Below the pieces are notes generated by a model. The model was given only the letters and a program-made list of their open reading frames with translations. It ran no database searches and was not told the origin of the DNA. A DNA stretch of 64,000 nt from Cellulomonas fimi (GTDB taxonomy: Bacteria > Actinomycetota > Actinomycetes > Actinomycetales > Cellulomonadaceae). Both the position numbers and the translations under genes were made by a program. Where the stretch lies: contig NZ_CP110680.1 of NCBI RefSeq assembly GCF_028583725.1, forward strand, positions 2,232,001 through 2,296,000, in the 5' to 3' direction. This document shows, one piece after another, positions 1-9,099 of the stretch. Every line of letters starts with the position of its first letter. Positions within the stretch are counted from its first letter, which is position 1.

Positions 1-16
1 ACAGGAGCGGGACGCT

Positions 17-62
17 CGACGGCCCGCGCTCCCGTCCGTCACGGCGGAGGCGCGGGCCGTCG
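17..62 (-). terminator. Hairpin terminator for the small gene at 68-274
   Basis: A perfect 13-bp inverted repeat has arms at 17-29 and 50-62 with a 20-nt loop. It begins 5 nt past the stop codon of the leftward gene. No U-tract follows, which is usual for high-GC actinobacterial terminators. Confidence 0.6.
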
Positions 63-67
63 GCGCG

Positions 68-274
68 TCACAGGCGCTGGGGGTCGTCCCAGTCCTCGCT
101 GCTCGCGATCGCCTCGTCGTCGGCCTCGAGCTCGACCGCGTGCAGCGACCGCGGTGCCCGGCTCGGGTCCCCGCCCGACCGTGCGTCGGCGGCGGCGAGC
201 TCGGCCTCGGGCAGGGTGGGCTCGGCGAGGTGCTCGGCGGCGGGGTCGGACGTCAGGTCGCGGTCGCGGCTCAT
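68..274 (-). CDS. Small acidic hypothetical protein (68 aa)
   Basis: A 68-residue leftward reading frame that I do not recognise. The product is rich in Asp, Glu, Ala and Pro, begins MSRDRDL and ends in an acidic tail. It has no signal peptide, membrane segment or cysteine. The hairpin directly after its stop codon and the coding-like composition support a real gene. No Shine-Dalgarno sequence precedes the ATG, so translation may be leaderless or the frame may be spurious. It diverges from the GH74 gene across about 270 bp that holds the palindromic operator at 412-425. Confidence 0.5.
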   Translation of the reverse strand: MSRDRDLTSDPAAEHLAEPTLPEAELAAADARSGGDPSRAPRSLHAVELEADDEAIASSEDWDDPQRL

Positions 275-411
275 GGGAGGTTTCTACCGCCACGTCCGCC
301 CGGGTGCACCCGCGGACCAGCCCGTGACCCGGTCAACGCCACCCGTCGGACAGCGGTCCAGGACGCGGCGGTGCGCCGTCAGGGCTAAACGATTCGCCCT
401 CTCACCGGCAT

Positions 412-425
412 TCGAAGCGCTTCGA
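412..425. promoter_or_regulatory. Palindromic operator, LacI-family type
   Basis: The 14-bp perfect palindrome TCGAAGCGCTTCGA lies 118 bp upstream of the GH74 start. Its central CpG and GCGC core resemble operators of LacI-family sugar regulators, which control polysaccharide-degradation genes in actinobacteria. No regulator gene is in the window. Apart from this, 275-543 holds no gene I can support. Confidence 0.5.
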
Positions 426-543
426 TACCGTGCGGCCACCCGACGCCCCGGGGCCGCCTCGCGAGCCCCCGCGACGGGACGACCGGCCGGGCAACCCTCG
501 CCCGGCGGGCACACACCACCGCCTTCACGAAGGAGTGCAGCGG

Positions 544-3294
544 ATGCGCGTCCCTGCTCAGACCTCTCCCGGCAGACCCGGCCGCCGGTCACGACGCCTC
601 GCGGGCGCCGTCCTCGCGGCCGCGCTGGCCGCCGGCGCCGGCACGGCCGTCGCCCTCGGCTCCCCCGCCACCGCGGCAGCGCCCTCGTACACGTGGGGCA
701 ACGTCGAGGTCGTCGGGGGCGGCTTCGTCCCCGGGATCATCTACAACCAGTCGGAGAAGGGCCTCGTCTACGCCCGCACCGACATCGGCGGCGCCTACCG
801 CCTCGACCAGCGCACCCAGCGCTGGGTCCCGCTGCTCGACCACGTCGGCTGGGACGAGTGGAGCCACAGCGGCGTGCTCAGTCTCGCGACCGACCCGGTG
901 GACCCCGACAAGGTCTACGCGGCCGTCGGCACGTACACGAACAGCTGGGACCCGCAGAACGGTGCGATCCTGCGCTCGAGCGACCGCGGCGAGACGTGGC
1001 AGAAGACCATGCTGCCGTTCAAGGTCGGCGGCAACATGCCCGGCCGAGGCATGGGCGAGCGTCTCCAGGTCGACCCCAACGACAACCGCGTCCTCTACCT
1101 GGGGACCGAGAGCGGCAACGGGCTGTGGCGCAGCACCGACTCCGGCGTCACGTGGTCCAAGGTCAGCTCGTTCACCAACCCCGGCAACTACGTGCAGGAC
1201 CCGACGTCGACCAACGACTACCTGACCAGCAACCAGGGCGTCGTGTGGGTCACGTTCGACCCGTCGAGCGGCACGAAGGGATCGCCGACGAAGACCATCT
1301 ACGTCGGGGTCGCCGACAAGGAGAACACCGTCTACCGGTCGACCGACGCGGGCGCGACGTGGCAGCGGATCCCCGGTCAGCCCACGGGCTACATCGCGCA
1401 CAAGGGCGTCTACGACGCGAAGGGCAAGCAGCTCTACATCGCGACCAGCGACACGGGCGGCCCGTACGACGGCGGGCACGGCGACGTGTGGCGCCTCGAC
1501 GCCACGACCGGCACGTGGACGAGCATCTCCCCCGTGCCGTCGTCGAGCAGCGACCAGTACTTCGGCTACTCGGGCCTCACGATCGACCGGCAGGACCCGG
1601 ACACGCTCATGGTCGTCACGCAGATCTCCTGGTGGCCGGACATCATCGTGTTCCGCAGCACGGACCGCGGCGCGACGTGGAGCCGCATCTGGGACTGGGC
1701 GGGCTACCCGAACCGCGACCTGCGCTACGACCTCGACTACTCGGGCGCGCCGTGGCTCACGTTCGGCAAGACGTCCGCGCCCGTCGGCGAGCCGCTCGTC
1801 AAGCTCGGCTGGATGACGGAGTCCTTCGAGATCGACCCGTTCGACTCCGACACGTTCCTCTACGGCACCGGCGCGACGGTGTACGGCGGCAGCAACCTCA
1901 CCGCGTGGGACACGGGCGGGAAGGTCAAGATCGGCGTCAAGGCACAGGGCATCGAGGAGACCGCCGTGCTCGACCTCGCCGCTCCCCCGGGAGCCGTGCA
2001 GCTGGTCTCCGGGCTCGGCGACATCGGCGGCTTCGTGCACACCGACATCACGAAGGTGCCGTCGCAGATGTACACGCAGCCGTACCACGGCTCCGTCACG
2101 GGCGTGGACTTCGCGGAGGCGAAGCCCGCGACGATGGTCCGCGTCGGGCAGGCCGTCGACGGCACCGTCGAGTCGCACATCGGCGTCTCGACGTCGTCCG
2201 GGTCGTCGTGGTGGGCCGGCCAGCAGCCCGCCGGCGTGACCGGCGGCGGGACCGTCGCGATGTCCGCCGACGGCGGCACGATCGTGTGGAGCCCGGCCGG
2301 CACGGGCGTGCACCGGTCGACGACGCTCGGCTCGTCGTGGACCGCGTCGACGGGGGTCCCCGCCGGTGCTCGCGTCGAGGCCGACCGCGTGAACGCGTCG
2401 ACGTTCTACGCGTTCGGCGACGGTACGTTCTACCGCTCGACGGACGGTGGGGCTTCGTTCACGGCGTCCGCCGCGACCGGCTTCCCGACGACCGGGAACG
2501 TCCGGTTCGGTGCGGTGCCCGGCCACGCGGGTCACGTCTGGCTCGCGGGCGAGACCGGCCTGTGGCGCTCGACCGACGCGGGCGCGACGTTCACGAAGCT
2601 CGCCGGCTTCGAGGACGGCGGCGCGGTCGGCTTCGGCAAGGCCGCACCCGGTGCGTCCTACCCGGCGATCTACACGACGTCGAAGCTCAACGGGGTCCGC
2701 GGGTTCTTCCGCTCGACCGACGCGGGCGCGACGTGGGTGCGGATCAACGACGACGAGCACCAGTACGCGTGGACGGGTTCGGTCATCACGGGCGACCCGG
2801 ACGTCTTCGGGCGTGTGTACGTCGGCACCAACGGGCGCGGCATCGTGGTCGGGAACACCGCCGGCAACGAGCCCACGACGACGCCCACGCCGACGGTGAC
2901 CCCGACCGTCACACCTACGCCGACGGTCACGCCGACGGTGGCGCCGACGCCCACGGTCACGCCGACAGTCCAGCCGACGGGCTGCTCGGTGCGCTACACG
3001 ACGAACGACTGGAACACCGGTTTCACCGCCTCGGTCCGGATCAGCAACAACGGTGCCGCGGCGATGAACGGCTGGACGCTCGCGTTCACGTTCCCGTCGT
3101 CGCAGCAGGTGACGAACGGGTGGTCGGGCTCGTTCACGCAGACCGGGCAGTCGGTCGTCGTGACCAACGCACCGTGGAACGGCACGATCGCGGCGAAGGG
3201 CAGCGTCGACATCGGGTTCAACGGCTCGCACGCCGGGAGCAACCCGAAGCCGTCGGTGTTCACGCTCAACGGCACGGCCTGCTCGGCCGGCTGA
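544..3294 (+). CDS. Secreted GH74 xyloglucanase with C-terminal CBM2
   Basis: A 916-residue secreted endo-xyloglucanase-type enzyme predicted to cut xyloglucan outside the cell. The ATG at 544 was chosen because GAAGGAG lies just upstream and a signal peptide follows (twin arginines near residues 15-17, a hydrophobic Ala/Gly core, cleavage near ATAAA). The longer frame from 430 would spoil this. The body (about 45-770) is a double beta-propeller with at least seven Asp-box-like S-T-D-x-G-x-T-W repeats; the GH74 motif TDIGGAYR near the N-terminus holds the usual catalytic Asp. A Thr-Pro linker (about 776-811) joins a CBM2 cellulose-binding module (about 812-916) with flanking Cys residues and surface Trp. 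A palindromic operator lies upstream and a strong hairpin follows. Confidence 0.95.
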   Translation: MRVPAQTSPGRPGRRSRRLAGAVLAAALAAGAGTAVALGSPATAAAPSYTWGNVEVVGGGFVPGIIYNQSEKGLVYARTDIGGAYRLDQRTQRWVPLLDHVGWDEWSHSGVLSLATDPVDPDKVYAAVGTYTNSWDPQNGAILRSSDRGETWQKTMLPFKVGGNMPGRGMGERLQVDPNDNRVLYLGTESGNGLWRSTDSGVTWSKVSSFTNPGNYVQDPTSTNDYLTSNQGVVWVTFDPSSGTKGSPTKTIYVGVADKENTVYRSTDAGATWQRIPGQPTGYIAHKGVYDAKGKQLYIATSDTGGPYDGGHGDVWRLDATTGTWTSISPVPSSSSDQYFGYSGLTIDRQDPDTLMVVTQISWWPDIIVFRSTDRGATWSRIWDWAGYPNRDLRYDLDYSGAPWLTFGKTSAPVGEPLVKLGWMTESFEIDPFDSDTFLYGTGATVYGGSNLTAWDTGGKVKIGVKAQGIEETAVLDLAAPPGAVQLVSGLGDIGGFVHTDITKVPSQMYTQPYHGSVTGVDFAEAKPATMVRVGQAVDGTVESHIGVSTSSGSSWWAGQQPAGVTGGGTVAMSADGGTIVWSPAGTGVHRSTTLGSSWTASTGVPAGARVEADRVNASTFYAFGDGTFYRSTDGGASFTASAATGFPTTGNVRFGAVPGHAGHVWLAGETGLWRSTDAGATFTKLAGFEDGGAVGFGKAAPGASYPAIYTTSKLNGVRGFFRSTDAGATWVRINDDEHQYAWTGSVITGDPDVFGRVYVGTNGRGIVVGNTAGNEPTTTPTPTVTPTVTPTPTVTPTVAPTPTVTPTVQPTGCSVRYTTNDWNTGFTASVRISNNGAAAMNGWTLAFTFPSSQQVTNGWSGSFTQTGQSVVVTNAPWNGTIAAKGSVDIGFNGSHAGSNPKPSVFTLNGTACSAG

Positions 3295-3313
3295 GGCCGG
3301 CAGCCGGGTCACC

Positions 3314-3361
3314 CCGACGGGGTGGCGGACCGCTCCTCGCGGCGGTCCGCCACCCCGTCGG
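3314..3361 (+). terminator. 20-bp perfect hairpin terminator after GH74
   Basis: Arms at 3314-3333 and 3342-3361 are perfectly complementary over 20 bp with an 8-nt loop, 19 nt after the GH74 stop. No U-tract follows. It separates the GH74 transcript from mqo. Confidence 0.8.
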
Positions 3362-3443
3362 TCATCGGACGACTCCGCGAAGTCATGGGACGAGAGAGAC
3401 GAACGTCACACGTCCCTCGCTGTAGAGATTCTCGACGTCGACA

Positions 3444-3449
3444 TACGCT
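3444..3449 (+). promoter_or_regulatory. -10-like element of mqo (leaderless)
   Basis: TACGCT ends 6 nt before the GTG start of mqo and no Shine-Dalgarno sequence is present, so transcription would begin at or next to the start codon. Confidence 0.4.
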
Positions 3450-3455
3450 CGAATC

Positions 3456-4937
3456 GTGGCGCATCGCGAAGACACAGTGGACGTCGTCCTCGTCGGCGGC
3501 GGGATCATGAGCGCGACGCTGGCCGCGCTCATCACGACGCTCGAGCCGACGTGGACCGTCGAGATCCACGAGCGCCGCGCCGAGGTCGCGCAGGAGTCGT
3601 CGAACCCCTGGAACAACGCGGGCACCGGCCACGCCGCCCTCTGCGAGCTCAACTACACGCCGCAGCGCGCCGACGGCACGATCGACATCACCAAGGCCGT
3701 CGCGATCAACGAGCAGTTCGAGCTCTCGCGCGAGCTGTGGCACCACCTCGCGACCCACGGCCGCCTCCCCGAGGGCACCGGCTTCCTCTCCTCGACCCCG
3801 CACATGACCTTCGTGCGCGGCGAGGCGAACGTCGAGTACCTGCGCCGCCGCTGGGAGACCCTGCGGGCGCACCCCCTGTTCTCCGACCTGGAGTTCAGCG
3901 CGGACCCCGCGACGATCGCCGCCTGGGCGCCCCTGCTCGTCGCCGATCGCGACCCGGCCGAGCCCGTCGCTGCGACCCGCGCGTCCTCGGGCACGGACGT
4001 CGACTTCGGCGCGCTGACGCGCGCGATGCTCGACGACGCCCGGCGGCGCGGCGTCCGGCTGCACGTCGAGAGCGAGGTCACGCGCCTGCGCCAGGGACGC
4101 GACGGCGCCTGGACACTGCGCGTGAAGGACCGGCGCTGGAACGGCAACCGCAACGCCCGTCGCGTGCGTGCGCGCTTCGTGTTCATCGGCGCGGGCGGCG
4201 GCGCGCTGCCGCTGCTGCAGAAGTCGGGCATCCCCGAGGCCAAGGGCTTCGCGGGCTTCCCGATCAGCGGCCAGTTCCTGCGCACGACCAACCCCGAGAT
4301 CGTCGCGCAGCACCAGGCGAAGGTGTACGGCAAGGCCGACATCGGCGCCCCGCCCATGTCGGTCCCGCACCTCGACACGCGCGTCGTCGACGGCGGCACC
4401 GCGCTGATGTTCGGCCCCTACGCGGGCTGGAGCATGAAGTTCCTCAAGCACGGCTCGTGGCTCGACCTGCTGAAGTCGATCCGCCCGGACAACCTGGTCC
4501 CGATGCTCGCCGTCGGCGTGCGCAACCTCGACCTGCTGAAGTACCTCATCGGCGAGGTCACCGCGACCGACCTGGACCGCCTGCGCACGCTGCGCGCGTT
4601 CATGCCGACCGCGCACCCGCGCGACTGGGAGCTCATCACCGCCGGTCAGCGCGTGCAGGTCATCAAGCGCGACCGGAAGAAGGGCGGCGTGCTCGAGTTC
4701 GGCACCGAGCTCGTCACCTCGGCCGACGGCTCCATCGCCGGCCTGCTCGGCGCCTCGCCCGGGGCGTCGACGGCCGTCGCGACGATGCTCGACCTGCTCG
4801 ACCGGTGCTTCCCGGAGCGCGTCGAGGGCTGGCGCCCGCAGCTGCGTGCGATGATGCCGTCGCTCGGCGGCGCCCAGTGGGACGAGTCGTTCGAGCTCGA
4901 CCAGCTCGTCGACGAGCGGGTCGCCACCGACCACTGA
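3456..4937 (+). CDS. mqo: Malate:quinone oxidoreductase
   Basis: A 493-residue FAD-dependent, membrane-associated enzyme that oxidises malate to oxaloacetate and passes electrons to quinone in the TCA cycle and respiratory chain. The N-terminus carries the dinucleotide-binding glycine cluster [13 protein letters not shown] (about 10-22), followed by the family signature around [20 protein letters not shown]. The length is that of the Mqo family. The GTG start fits the position of the FAD motif. A small gene follows after 8 nt, probably in the same transcript. Confidence 0.96.
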   Translation: MAHREDTVDVVLVGGGIMSATLAALITTLEPTWTVEIHERRAEVAQESSNPWNNAGTGHAALCELNYTPQRADGTIDITKAVAINEQFELSRELWHHLATHGRLPEGTGFLSSTPHMTFVRGEANVEYLRRRWETLRAHPLFSDLEFSADPATIAAWAPLLVADRDPAEPVAATRASSGTDVDFGALTRAMLDDARRRGVRLHVESEVTRLRQGRDGAWTLRVKDRRWNGNRNARRVRARFVFIGAGGGALPLLQKSGIPEAKGFAGFPISGQFLRTTNPEIVAQHQAKVYGKADIGAPPMSVPHLDTRVVDGGTALMFGPYAGWSMKFLKHGSWLDLLKSIRPDNLVPMLAVGVRNLDLLKYLIGEVTATDLDRLRTLRAFMPTAHPRDWELITAGQRVQVIKRDRKKGGVLEFGTELVTSADGSIAGLLGASPGASTAVATMLDLLDRCFPERVEGWRPQLRAMMPSLGGAQWDESFELDQLVDERVATDH

Positions 4938-4945
4938 GGAACGCC

Positions 4946-5254
4946 ATGACCGTCCACGACGCGGCGACGCCGGTCGTGCCGGTGAGCGCCGAGATGCGCC
5001 GCGCCAAGGTGCGCGCCGCGACCGACCACACCACCGTCGGGCTCGTCGACACCACGCCGGACGGGCGCGTGACCATCGCGTGCGCGTGCGGCATGCAGCT
5101 CACCAACGGCCCGACCTGGACGCTCGACGAGCACATCCGCCTGCACCGCGCCGAGGCGCGCTTCCTCGCGCTCTCCGCGGTCGCTCCCCCCGGCATCCCC
5201 CGGCTGGTGTCGGCGCACGTCGTCGCCGGCGAGGCGTCCGGACCCGTCGACTGA
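4946..5254 (+). CDS. Small hypothetical protein downstream of mqo (102 aa)
   Basis: Starts 8 nt after the mqo stop with a GAGGA ribosome site at the junction, so it is probably co-transcribed. The 102-residue product has a CACGM segment and a downstream LDEHIRLHRAEARF helix; two Cys and two His in this region could bind a metal, though I do not recognise the family. There is no signal peptide or membrane segment. Confidence 0.7.
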   Translation: MTVHDAATPVVPVSAEMRRAKVRAATDHTTVGLVDTTPDGRVTIACACGMQLTNGPTWTLDEHIRLHRAEARFLALSAVAPPGIPRLVSAHVVAGEASGPVD

Positions 5255-5315
5255 CCGGCCGCGCGGAGCGCGACGACCGCGGGGCCACCGTGTTCCGCCG
5301 CCGCGTCGGCGCGGC

Positions 5316-5693
5316 TCAGCGCGCGGTGGCGACCTCGTCGAGGTCGTCGTCCTCGTGCAGGTCGTCGTGCTCGTGCACGTGCGGCAGGCCGAGCTCGTGC
5401 GCCCGCTCGTGCTCCTCGCGCGCCGCGATCCGGGCCGCGATGCGCGCCTGCACCTCGGGCCGGCGCAGCGGCGGCACGGTCGCGGGCGGCTGACGGCGTG
5501 CGGGCAGCTCGTCGAGCAGCCGCGCGGTGATCGCCGCGATCTCGGCCACGGCCGCCTCGAACGGGTCGCGCGTCGCGTCGCTGACCGTCTGGACGCCCGT
5601 GACCTTCCGCACGTACTGGCGGGCGGCCGCCTCGATCTCCTCGGTGGTCGCGGGCGGCTCGAGCCCGCGCAGCGTCGTGATGTTCCGGCACAT
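5316..5693 (-). CDS. DUF2277 family protein
   Basis: A 125-residue protein. The first 65 residues match the conserved DUF2277 pattern: MCRNI start, PPAT, and an AARQYVRKVTG helix. The function of the family is unknown. The C-terminal half adds an Ala/Arg helix and a His/Asp/Glu-rich tail (HVHEHDDLHEDDD) that could bind metal and is not part of the family core. It lies 10 nt behind ogt on the same strand. A TAGCGT hexamer 7 nt before its ATG contains the ogt stop codon, so it may also have its own leaderless transcript. Confidence 0.85.
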   Translation of the reverse strand: MCRNITTLRGLEPPATTEEIEAAARQYVRKVTGVQTVSDATRDPFEAAVAEIAAITARLLDELPARRQPPATVPPLRRPEVQARIAARIAAREEHERAHELGLPHVHEHDDLHEDDDLDEVATAR

Positions 5694-5703
5694 GCGCCCG
5701 ACG

Positions 5704-6303
5704 CTACGCCGCGCGTCCGACGCGCGCCTCGAGGTCGAGCAGCGCCTGCTTCGCCGCGTCCCCGCCCGCGTACCGGCCGGGGCTCCCGTCGGACCGGACG
5801 ACCCGGTGGCACGGCACGACGAGCGGGACGGGGTTGAGTGCGCACGCCGTGCCGACCGCCCGGACCGCGCGAGGGCTGCCCGCCGACGCGGCGACCTGCG
5901 CGTACGACGCGGTCCGGCCGTACGGGATGTCGGGCAGGTGCTCGACGACGGACCGCCGGAACCCGGCGGTGAGCCGCAGGTCGACCGGGACGTCGAACGT
6001 GTGCCGGGCGCCCGTGAAGTACTCGTCGAGCTCGCGCGCGACGTCGTCGAGCGCGCCCGGCGCCTCCAGGACGCGCGGGCTGACCCGTGCGGCGAGGTCC
6101 TGCAGCACCGCGTCGTGGTCCTGCACGGCGAACGCCACCCGGACGACGCCCGCGGGCGTGCGTGCCAGCAGCAGCGGGCCGACCGGGCTGTCGACCGTCC
6201 GGTAGGCGACGTCGAGCAGGCCGTCCGCGGCCGCCCGGGCCACGAGCACGTCGTGCAGCCGCGACAGGTCCTCCCCCGTCGCCGTCCCCCGTGCGTGCGT
6301 CAT
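5704..6303 (-). CDS. ogt: Methylated-DNA--protein-cysteine methyltransferase
   Basis: A 199-residue suicide DNA-repair protein that takes the methyl group from O6-methylguanine onto its own cysteine. The active site PCHRVV and the preceding NPVPLV are intact, as are the upstream helix-turn-helix elements (IPYGRTASYAQVA). The N-terminal half is the ribonuclease-H-like domain of the family. The ATG at 6303 overlaps the stop of the sigma-factor gene by one base (TGATG), so the two are translationally coupled. The longer upstream frame lacks family similarity and was not used. Confidence 0.93.
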   Translation of the reverse strand: MTHARGTATGEDLSRLHDVLVARAAADGLLDVAYRTVDSPVGPLLLARTPAGVVRVAFAVQDHDAVLQDLAARVSPRVLEAPGALDDVARELDEYFTGARHTFDVPVDLRLTAGFRRSVVEHLPDIPYGRTASYAQVAASAGSPRAVRAVGTACALNPVPLVVPCHRVVRSDGSPGRYAGGDAAKQALLDLEARVGRAA

Positions 6304-6803
6304 CACGACTCTCCCTCCTCCGCGAAGCGCGGGTACGTCCGGCGCAGGGTCGCCACCCCGTCGGCGGCCGCGCGTCGTGCCGCGGCGGCCGTCCCGCCGA
6401 GGACGGCGGCGACCTCCTCGTAGGGCAGGCCGCCGAGGTGGTGGTAGGTCACCGACCGGCGCTGCTTGTCGGGAAGCGCCGCCAGCGCCGCCCACAGGTC
6501 GAGGTCACGGCCGCCGTCGGGCGCCGCGTGCTCGGGCAGGTCCGCGACCGGCACGGCCTGACGGGCGGTGCGCCGCACGACGTCGATCGAGCGCCGCCGC
6601 GCGATCGTCACCAGCCAGGCCTCGACGTTCGCGTCCGCCGGCAGGTCCGGGTAGGCGCGCAGCGCCGACAGGAACGTCTCGGACCACGCGTCGTCCGCGT
6701 CGACGGTGCCGAGCACCGCCCGGCACACGCGCAGCACCGTCGCGCCGTGCTCGACGACGACCCGCTCGAACGGTTGCTTCACGCCCACAGTGTGCAGACG
6801 CAC
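6303..6803 (-). CDS. ECF-type RNA polymerase sigma factor
   Basis: A 166-residue two-domain sigma-70-family protein. Region 2 spans about residues 12-80 (DADDAWSETFLSALRAY, then a recognisable 2.4 helix in ARRRSIDVVRR). Region 4 spans about 105-155, with LPDKQRRSVTYHHLGGLPYEEVAAVLGGT as its helix-turn-helix. It is coupled to ogt by a one-base overlap; sigma-factor/MGMT pairs are known in actinobacteria and suggest a DNA-alkylation or stress regulon. There is no anti-sigma factor beside it. A start at the GTG a few codons downstream is also possible. Confidence 0.88.
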   Translation of the reverse strand: MRLHTVGVKQPFERVVVEHGATVLRVCRAVLGTVDADDAWSETFLSALRAYPDLPADANVEAWLVTIARRRSIDVVRRTARQAVPVADLPEHAAPDGGRDLDLWAALAALPDKQRRSVTYHHLGGLPYEEVAAVLGGTAAAARRAAADGVATLRRTYPRFAEEGES

Positions 6804-6861
6804 GGGCGGTCGCGGGTGTGAGGTGTCCCCGGCAGGTCAGCGTGTCAGGCACAGTGGGGTC

Positions 6862-7839
6862 ATGACGAACCTCGAGGTGCGCCCGGAGGAGGCGCTGTGC
6901 GAGGCGCTCGGCATGCGCGGACCCGTCGCCGAGCTGCACGAGGCCCGGGAGGTCCCGCTCGGCGGCGTGCGGGCCATGCAGGTGCGCCGGACGCTCCCGC
7001 AGCGCGCGCTCCCGATGGTCGGCGCGTGGTGCTTCCTCGACGAGATGGGCCCGCAGGACGTCGACATGCGCGTGCTGCCGCACCCGCACACCGCGCTGCA
7101 GACCGTGACGTGGCCGCTCGTCGGCGACATCCTGCACCGGGACTCGGTCGGGTCCGAGGCCGTCGTCCGGCCCGGCCAGCTCAACCTCATGACCGCGGGC
7201 CACGGCGTCGCGCACTCCGAGTTCACGCTCGGCGACGCGGCACCGCTGCACGGCGTCCAGCTGTGGGTCGCGCTCCCCGACGCCGTCGCCGACGGTGCGC
7301 GGTCGTTCGAGCAGGTCACGGACCTGCCCGTGTGGGAGGCGCCCGGCACGCGCGCCACGGTCTTCGTCGGCGGGATCGACGGTGCGCGGTCACGTGCCCG
7401 CGTGCACACGCCGCTGCTCGGGGCCGACGTCGTCGTCGATCCCGGCCACGACGTCGTGCTGCCGCTCGAGCGCGGGTTCGAGCACGCCGTCCTGATGCTC
7501 GGCGGCCGGGCCGCCGTCGCGGGCGTGGACGTCGCACCGGGTCCCCTGCTCTACCTGGGCGACGGTCGCGACGAGGTCGCCGTGCGGGCCGGAGCCGACG
7601 GCGCGCGCCTCATGCTGCTCGGGGGCGAGCCGTTCGCGCACGACCTCGTCATGTGGTGGAACTTCGTCGGCCGCACGCACGCCGACGTCGCCGCGGCACG
7701 CGCCGCGTGGGAGTCGCCCGACGCCGCCGACCGGTTCGGCTCGGTCGTCGGGCACGGCCCGGAACGCATCCCCGCCCCCGCCCTGCCGAACGTGCGGCTG
7801 CAGCCGCGCCGTCGCCGACCCCGACCGGAGCGCCCGTGA
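6862..7839 (+). CDS. Pirin family protein
   Basis: A 325-residue bicupin of the pirin family. The N-terminal cupin carries the metal-binding pattern PHPHTALQTVTW (about 73-84) and HGVAHSE (about 115-121), both typical of pirin. Members act as nuclear-type cofactors, quercetinases or redox sensors; the role here cannot be told. The ATG at 6862 was chosen because the upstream extension lies in non-conserved sequence. The stop overlaps the start of the next gene by GTGA, showing coupling to the YbaK-type deacylase. Confidence 0.92.
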   Translation: MTNLEVRPEEALCEALGMRGPVAELHEAREVPLGGVRAMQVRRTLPQRALPMVGAWCFLDEMGPQDVDMRVLPHPHTALQTVTWPLVGDILHRDSVGSEAVVRPGQLNLMTAGHGVAHSEFTLGDAAPLHGVQLWVALPDAVADGARSFEQVTDLPVWEAPGTRATVFVGGIDGARSRARVHTPLLGADVVVDPGHDVVLPLERGFEHAVLMLGGRAAVAGVDVAPGPLLYLGDGRDEVAVRAGADGARLMLLGGEPFAHDLVMWWNFVGRTHADVAAARAAWESPDAADRFGSVVGHGPERIPAPALPNVRLQPRRRRPRPERP

Positions 7840-8333
7840 CCGAGACCCTGCCCCCGTCCGCCCGACGCGTCGCCGACGCCCTGCACGCCGCCGGCGTCAC
7901 CGGCCAGGTGACCGTGCTGCCGGACTCGGCACGGACCGCCGCCGAGGCGGCCGCCGCGCTCGGCTGCCCGGTCGGCGCGATCGCGAACAGCCTGGTGTTC
8001 CTCGCGGACGGCGCGCCGCTGCTCGTGCTGACCAGCGGCCGGCACCGCGTCGACACCGTCGGACTCGCCCGCCGTCTCGGGCGCGAGCGGATCACGCGTG
8101 CGACGCCCGAGCAGGTGCGCGCCGCGACCGGCCAGGCGATCGGGGGCGTCGCGCCCGTCGGCCACCCGGAGCCGGTCGAGACGGTCGTCGACGTCGCGCT
8201 CGCCGAGCACGCGCAGGTGTGGGCCGCGGGCGGCACGCCGCACTCCGTCTTCCCGACGACGTTCGACGAGCTCGTCACGATCACCGGCGGCACGCCGCAC
8301 GTCGTCGCCGACGACGAGGTCGCCGCCGGCTGA
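7836..8333 (+). CDS. YbaK/ProX-type aminoacyl-tRNA deacylase
   Basis: A 165-residue single-domain protein of the YbaK/EbsC/ProX superfamily, which hydrolyses mischarged aminoacyl-tRNAs in trans. Visible family features are the LGCPVGAIANSLVF segment, the GRHRVD loop with the conserved basic residues, IGGVAPVGH, and WAAGGTPHSVF near the C-terminus. The GTG start overlaps the pirin stop by 4 nt. Between its stop and the convergent anti-sigma gene is a short GC-rich imperfect hairpin. Confidence 0.9.
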   Translation: MTETLPPSARRVADALHAAGVTGQVTVLPDSARTAAEAAAALGCPVGAIANSLVFLADGAPLLVLTSGRHRVDTVGLARRLGRERITRATPEQVRAATGQAIGGVAPVGHPEPVETVVDVALAEHAQVWAAGGTPHSVFPTTFDELVTITGGTPHVVADDEVAAG

Positions 8334-8379
8334 CCCGCGCACCGACGCCGGGCCGCCGCCCGGTGGCGTCCGGCGCGCG

Positions 8380-9099
8380 TCAGGTCATCGCGGCGGCCAG
8401 CGCGTCGTCGGCGCCCTGCAGGCGGATCTCGACGCGCGCGATGTCGTCCGCCGGGATGCTCGACGACGCCCCGAGCCCGCGTGCCTCGCCGCTGTGCGAC
8501 GCCCAGGTCGCGACGACCGTCGCCGTCCCGTCGGCCTCGACCAGCACGAGCTCGTACACGAGCGGGTAGTCGACCGGCGGGGCCGGGTACTCGCACGACC
8601 AGTCGAGCCGCGTGCCCCAGTTCTTCTGCTGCAGCGTGAGGTCGGCAGTGACGTCGACGCCGCCGACCGGCCGCAGCGCGAGGTGCGCCGCCTGCGCGGT
8701 CACCGGAGCCGGCGCGACCGTGCGCGCCACCCACGCGCCCCCGACGGCCGCGACGAGCGCCACGGCGGCCGCGGAGACGAGCGTCGCGAGCCGGCGGCGA
8801 CGGCGCGTGGCACGCGCTCGCCCCGCGACCGTCGCGAGGTCGACGACCTCCGCCTCCGGAGGCTCGGCCGGCTCGGGCGCGAGGAGCGCGGCCGCCTGGT
8901 CCGCGGGCAGCGCGCGCAGCAGCCCGGGCATCCCGGCGAGCTCCGACACCCGGTCCTGGCACGCCTCGCAGCCTGCGAGGTGTTCCTCGAACCTCCGACG
9001 GTCCGACGGTCCGAGCGCCCCCAGCACGTACGCCGCGTCCCACTCCCGGAACTCGTCCGCGGGCAGGTCGGGCCGGTCGGCGCTGTCGCGGCCGGTCAT
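8380..9099 (-). CDS. Anti-sigma factor, RskA-like with zinc-binding motif
   Basis: A 239-residue membrane anti-sigma factor for the ECF sigma factor upstream. Residues 1-60 form an anti-sigma domain with the HxxxCxxC zinc signature (H40, C44, C47). A basic cluster (about 99-103) precedes one membrane segment (about 104-125). The extracytoplasmic C-terminal half (about 130-239) has the RskA-type beta fold with LTLQQKNWGTRL. Its ATG overlaps the sigma stop by ATGA. Release of the sigma factor by regulated proteolysis is the known mechanism of the family; the signal is unknown. Confidence 0.9.
   Translation of the reverse strand: MTGRDSADRPDLPADEFREWDAAYVLGALGPSDRRRFEEHLAGCEACQDRVSELAGMPGLLRALPADQAAALLAPEPAEPPEAEVVDLATVAGRARATRRRRRLATLVSAAAVALVAAVGGAWVARTVAPAPVTAQAAHLALRPVGGVDVTADLTLQQKNWGTRLDWSCEYPAPPVDYPLVYELVLVEADGTATVVATWASHSGEARGLGASSSIPADDIARVEIRLQGADDALAAAMT

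Noticed and set aside
2880..2975. Short-period repeat in the Thr-Pro linker of the GH74 enzyme as a regulatory or CRISPR-like repeat
   Set aside because: It is simply the codon repetition of a Pro-Thr-Val linker between domains.
589..3312. Long antisense open frame (907 codons) across the GH74 gene
   Set aside because: It mirrors the GH74 gene and its product is Arg/Gly-rich with no recognisable domain, as expected for shadow frames in GC-rich DNA.
8334..8379. Imperfect GC-rich hairpin between the deacylase and anti-sigma genes as a terminator
   Set aside because: The stem needs a 3-nt bulge; such pairing is common by chance at this GC content.
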